Shown: piece after piece, positions 61,047 to 64,000 of the stretch
Position numbering within the stretch: the first letter of the stretch is position 1
Layout: each line of letters begins with the position of its first letter
Assembly: GCA_018671175.1 (NCBI GenBank)
Contig: JABHIE010000026.1
Location: forward strand, 1 to 64,000
Source: Planctomycetota bacterium
Lineage (GTDB): Bacteria; Planctomycetota; UBA1135
DNA: 64,000 bases
Direction: 5' to 3'
The notes under the pieces: generated by a model
What the model was told of the DNA's origin: nothing
Database searches by the model: none
What the model saw: the letters and a program-made list of their open reading frames with translations, nothing else
Program-made: the position numbers and the translations under genes

Positions 61047-62083
61047 AGCGCGGCCAAGACTTCATCGACCTTGATGGCGTCCATCCGAGGCGACCGTTGG
61101 CTGCGGTCGCGAGGCGGTGGGGTTTCGTCGCCAAAGGCATAGATGACTTGAGTTGGGCCAGGTGGTGCGAATCGCACCGGGTCGGTGGGGCCAAAGAGTG
61201 CGATGGTTTTGGTGCCGCGTTTGGCGGCTAGATGCACTGGGCCGCTGTCGGTGCCGATTACGCAATGAGCAGAGTCGAGCAATGCCATTAAATGGTGCAA
61301 ACTCGGAGTTGCGGGTGCGAGTGGAAGCGCGCCATCAGCCAGTGCGACAATCTTTTCGACATGTGGCAAATCGGCGGGCGTCCAGAGCGCGAGAGGGTGA
61401 TGCCCCTCGGCTCGCATGCGTTTGGCCAGCTCGGCCCATTTTTCGGGAGGCCATTCTTTGTCTTTGCCGTAATCCGTGAAAGCCGTATGCAGCAGCGTAA
61501 AGGCTTTAGGCTGCAATTCGGCCTTGTCGAGCGATTGCGCCATCTCGGAAACAGCCTCTTGCGGTAGGCCCCAGGCGCACGGTGTCGCCGCCGCCGATTC
61601 GAGTTTGATTGTGTCAGGCGCAGATTGGAAAGCCTTGAGCAAGCACAAATCGCGGCGGCTGCGATGGATGTCTTCGCGCACCGTAACGCGATGAGTCAGG
61701 AATCGCCAAGCGCCTTCGCGGCTGATGCCTTTGGCGAAACCAATCTTGCGTTTGGCGCGCGTAAAGACTAAATGTAAACCACTTTTGAGGTTGCCCTGGA
61801 GGTCGATGACCGCGCACCATTTAGGCCGGCGCCGCAGCCGTAACAGGTGCGGAAAAATGGCTAACTTACGCTTGCGAGGGAAAACAATGATCTCGTCAAT
61901 TGCAGGGTGCCCCTGTAAGAGCGAGGCGAAACGATCTTCGACGAGCCAAGCTAGGTGAGCTTTGGGGTAAGCCGCCCGCAGATTTTCCACAACAGGAAGC
62001 CCGAAAACCAAGTCGCCGAGTGCGCTCATACGCATCACCAAAATGCGTGCGTCTTCAGGCAATGGCATCTCTTTTCGTAGCAT
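61043..62083 (-). CDS. Glycosyltransferase family 9 (ADP-heptose:LPS heptosyltransferase-like)
   Basis: A 346-residue GT-B enzyme. The N-terminus ILVMRMSALGDLVFGLPVVENL is typical (shortened: MRMSALGDLVFGLPV), and the nucleotide-sugar site is VIGTDSGPVHLAAKRGTKTIALFGPTDP near residues 275-300 (shortened: GTDSGPVHLAAKRGTK). GT9 members transfer heptose to Kdo-lipid A. It starts at ATG 62083 or at Met6, ATG 62068. It is divergent from a Kdo-kinase-like gene, so both may act on the LPS inner core. Confidence 0.88.
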   Translation of the reverse strand: MLRKEMPLPEDARILVMRMSALGDLVFGLPVVENLRAAYPKAHLAWLVEDRFASLLQGHPAIDEIIVFPRKRKLAIFPHLLRLRRRPKWCAVIDLQGNLKSGLHLVFTRAKRKIGFAKGISREGAWRFLTHRVTVREDIHRSRRDLCLLKAFQSAPDTIKLESAAATPCAWGLPQEAVSEMAQSLDKAELQPKAFTLLHTAFTDYGKDKEWPPEKWAELAKRMRAEGHHPLALWTPADLPHVEKIVALADGALPLAPATPSLHHLMALLDSAHCVIGTDSGPVHLAAKRGTKTIALFGPTDPVRFAPPGPTQVIYAFGDETPPPRDRSQRSPRMDAIKVDEVLAAL

Positions 62084-62084
62084 C

Positions 62085-62092
62085 GGGAGAGG
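62085..62092 (+). promoter_or_regulatory. Ribosome binding site of the Kdo-kinase-like gene
   Basis: GGGAGAGG ends 5 nt before ATG 62098, deciding this start over the in-frame ATG 62062. Confidence 0.7.
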
Positions 62093-62097
62093 ATACC

Positions 62098-62811
62098 ATG
62101 GCAGGCGTGGAAGCCCCCAATCTCACACCTTGTCGCCATTGGCGCACATCCCGAGCTCGTTTATGGGTGCGCGAGGGCGTGCGTCCGCCAACGGGCAACT
62201 GGGAAGACTGTTTGCTCGAAGGCGAGCGCTCCCTTGCGCAGATGGCGCGCAAGGCCGATCGCGTGGTTGGAGTCGGGCGTGGGTTGGCGCGCGCTGTTGA
62301 TTTCGGCTCAGGCGATGTGGGCATTTGGCGCATCAATCGCCACGGGGGCCTCTTAGGCAACTTCTTGGGCGGCATTTACTGGTCTTCCACACGCCTTGAG
62401 GCTGAAGTTTTGCTCTCTGACCATTTGCGCCGCCAAGGGGTTGCCACTCCCGAGGTGCTGTTTGCTTTAGCTTCGCGTCGCGGCGTTTTTTGGCGGCAGC
62501 ATTTGGTCACGCGCGAAGTCGATGACGCTCAAACTGTTTTCGAAGCTCGCAACGACGCCATGGCCCGCCGCGCCTCTGCCGAGTTGCTCGAGCGGTTGTT
62601 TGACTTAGGGCTCTGGGCAACCGATTTGCACCCGGGCAATTTGCTTTGGCAAAAAAGCACTGGCGTTTGTTGGCTCGTTGATCTTGCAGGCGCGACTTTA
62701 AAGGGGCGCCCACTCAACGGCGAAGAGCGTGTGCAACGGCGCAAAAGGTATTTGCGCTATTTCGACAAGCACGCCGGCACGGGTACATCGCATGGCATGC
62801 TTGATGATTAA
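62098..62811 (+). CDS. Lipopolysaccharide (Kdo) kinase-like protein
   Basis: A 237-residue kinase-fold protein. The catalytic loop is LWATDLHPGNLLW with Asp and Asn, the following metal motif is LVDLAGA (Asp in DLA instead of DFG). IWRINRHGGLLGNFLGGIYW resembles the KdkA/WaaP N-lobe (shortened: HGGLLGNFLGGIYW). KdkA adds phosphate to Kdo in some Gram-negatives. The gene is divergent from a heptosyltransferase and ends in TTAA shared with the next gene's stop. A second kinase-like gene is at 16423. Confidence 0.8.
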   Translation: MAGVEAPNLTPCRHWRTSRARLWVREGVRPPTGNWEDCLLEGERSLAQMARKADRVVGVGRGLARAVDFGSGDVGIWRINRHGGLLGNFLGGIYWSSTRLEAEVLLSDHLRRQGVATPEVLFALASRRGVFWRQHLVTREVDDAQTVFEARNDAMARRASAELLERLFDLGLWATDLHPGNLLWQKSTGVCWLVDLAGATLKGRPLNGEERVQRRKRYLRYFDKHAGTGTSHGMLDD

Positions 62812-64000
62812 TGCGTCAAGTCGCGAGCGATGGCGAGTTGCTCTCGTGCCAGATCGCCATCGCCTGTCGCGCGGTAAAGCTTGACATAAGCAAAGGCCAC
62901 CACAGCTCGCAAACCATCATCTTGAGCTAGATCGGCAGTTGCTTCTGCTTTGGTGAGCAGGGCATTGGCTTCATCCCAGTTTTGGGAATGGATGCTGAGT
63001 CTTGCCAGCGCAACATCAAATCGGCAACGATGGCTTTTTAGAATTGATTGGCCAAATTCTTCGAAATGAGGAGCAATACGCTTGGCCACGCGGTGGGCAC
63101 GAGACAGCGAGCCATGACTGATATGGCGCTCAAGTTGCAGCAGGCCGAGTCGAGCGGCTGTTTTGTTGAGTGCGCCGCGGCTTGCGTGGAAAGCCAGCGA
63201 AGAATTTTTGCCAGGCCAGTCAAGCGCACTTGCCTCAAGGGCGTGGAAAACGGCACGATGGCATGCACGCTTGTCGGCGTCTTGCATGGTGGCATAAACG
63301 ACTTGTTGCAGTTGCGGGCGCGCAAATCGATAAAGGACATTATTGACTCGCAGCCAGCCATCGGCACGCAGTCGACGAATCGTGCGTGCGACGCTCGTTT
63401 CAGCTCGCCCCAGTGCGGTCGCAAGAAGCGGAATGCGGATGGGTGGGCTGAAAAGAGAGGCCCATTGCAGCATCGCGCGTTTGGTCTCGCTCATCGTGGC
63501 GATTTCGTCGTCAAGTAACTCGGCTTGAGAGAATGAACTCGGCACCATGACCGCATCGCTCGTTGGGCGGAAGTCACCTGGGCGCCCAGAAATCTCGCCG
63601 TGGGATTTGAGGTAGCGCAAGAGGTCGTGCAGGTGGCCGGGCATCCCGAGGCTGCCGCGCGACAAATCAGTGCGCAGTGGGGGCTCGAGAGCGCCGTCTG
63701 CAAAAGAGAGATCGACGATTTTGCGGATGGCCGAGCGTTGCATATCGCGGATTGGTAGGGCGCGGCAGCCGTCGAATTGCATTAAAGCTTGCGCCGCCGC
63801 GGCACTTTCAGCGGAGAGATCGTCGCGCAGGCAAAGCAAAAAGAGAACAGGTAAATCGGGCTCTGTCTCAAGGATGTCAGCCAAGAACTGAATCGCGCCA
63901 GGGCCGACGAAGGAAAGGTCGTCGAGGCAGAGCACGAAAGGGCCCTCTGCGCCGAGCGCACGAAACCATGCGCGGAAAGCTTGCAAGCGAGTGCCGCGTG
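62808..64000 (-). CDS. STAND/AAA-type ATPase regulator (partial, 5' end outside window)
   Basis: The frame enters from the right edge and ends at TAA 62808. At least 397 residues are visible. FVLCLDDLSF is a Walker B motif; a winged-helix-like segment (ETSVARTIRRLRADGWLRV) follows at mid-length, then TPR-like helices. The Walker A motif and any N-terminal kinase or effector domain are outside. The layout fits the large AAA/TPR regulators (LuxR-type MalT or kinase-linked) common in planctomycetes and myxobacteria. The exact family is uncertain. Confidence 0.65.
   Translation of the reverse strand, partial: RGTRLQAFRAWFRALGAEGPFVLCLDDLSFVGPGAIQFLADILETEPDLPVLFLLCLRDDLSAESAAAAQALMQFDGCRALPIRDMQRSAIRKIVDLSFADGALEPPLRTDLSRGSLGMPGHLHDLLRYLKSHGEISGRPGDFRPTSDAVMVPSSFSQAELLDDEIATMSETKRAMLQWASLFSPPIRIPLLATALGRAETSVARTIRRLRADGWLRVNNVLYRFARPQLQQVVYATMQDADKRACHRAVFHALEASALDWPGKNSSLAFHASRGALNKTAARLGLLQLERHISHGSLSRAHRVAKRIAPHFEEFGQSILKSHRCRFDVALARLSIHSQNWDEANALLTKAEATADLAQDDGLRAVVAFAYVKLYRATGDGDLAREQLAIARDLTH

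Noticed and set aside
61900-62097. N-terminal extension of the Kdo-kinase-like gene
   Set aside because: It overlaps the divergent heptosyltransferase gene, and a strong Shine-Dalgarno precedes ATG 62098.

Overview
The window is a gene-dense, moderately GC-rich bacterial chromosome segment. Several things point to a Gram-negative cell with an outer membrane and lipopolysaccharide: CMP-Kdo synthetase, a heptosyltransferase, two sugar-kinase-like LPS proteins, many predicted lipoproteins with lgt, and peptidoglycan-linked genes (anmK, LysM). An ECF-like sigma factor overlapping a Ser/Thr kinase, DUF1573 and C39-like surface proteins, and tandem alkaline-phosphatase-superfamily (AP) proteins suggest the PVC group, most likely Planctomycetota. 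This placement is inference; there is no rRNA marker in the window.

Layout. 1-2.4 kb: the Lys-rich tail of an unknown protein, HU and metG. 2.5-7.4 kb: a tight operon for the lower benzoyl-CoA pathway (glutaryl-CoA dehydrogenase, Had, Oah, Dch and a short-chain dehydrogenase). 7.4-12.2 kb: a more AT-rich block of secreted or anchored proteins (small Cys-rich protein, C39-like protein with an in-frame TGA after its signal peptide, DUF1573 lipoprotein, anchored CarboxypepD_reg-type protein). 12.2-19.1 kb: DUF1844 protein with a Cys/His tail, pyrG, kdsB, lipoprotein, methyltransferase, LPS-kinase-like protein, LysM protein and anmK. 19.2-25.9 kb: HEAT protein with a receiver-like domain, then two VolA-like lipase lipoproteins between tRNA-Thr and tRNA-Pro. 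26-39 kb: degenerate PTS enzyme I, thrB, fusA, divergent Tex, RNase HII-like protein, lgt, a bacterial Pus10, FabZ-like protein, MATE exporter and an anchored surface protein.

39.1-51.2 kb holds the most interesting region. ATP sulfurylase and APS kinase are interleaved with four AP-superfamily proteins, two small ribbon-helix-helix-like proteins ending in LGY(L/I), and an unknown membrane protein. The AP enzymes carry Ser or Thr, not the Cys of FGly sulfatases, at the nucleophile position. No PAPS reductase is visible, so the locus looks like a PAPS-linked extracytoplasmic modification system rather than cysteine biosynthesis. Several of its genes share an AATCTCCCTA-like leader element 24-28 nt before the start.

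51.3-64 kb: sigma/kinase pair, dicarboxylate symporter, lon, an HExxH lipoprotein, sppA, heptosyltransferase, Kdo-kinase-like protein and a partial STAND-type ATPase. Genes are packed tightly: three convergent pairs share stop codons in a palindromic tetramer and one divergent pair shares CATG. Many genes lack a Shine-Dalgarno sequence and instead have G-poor, C-rich leaders.
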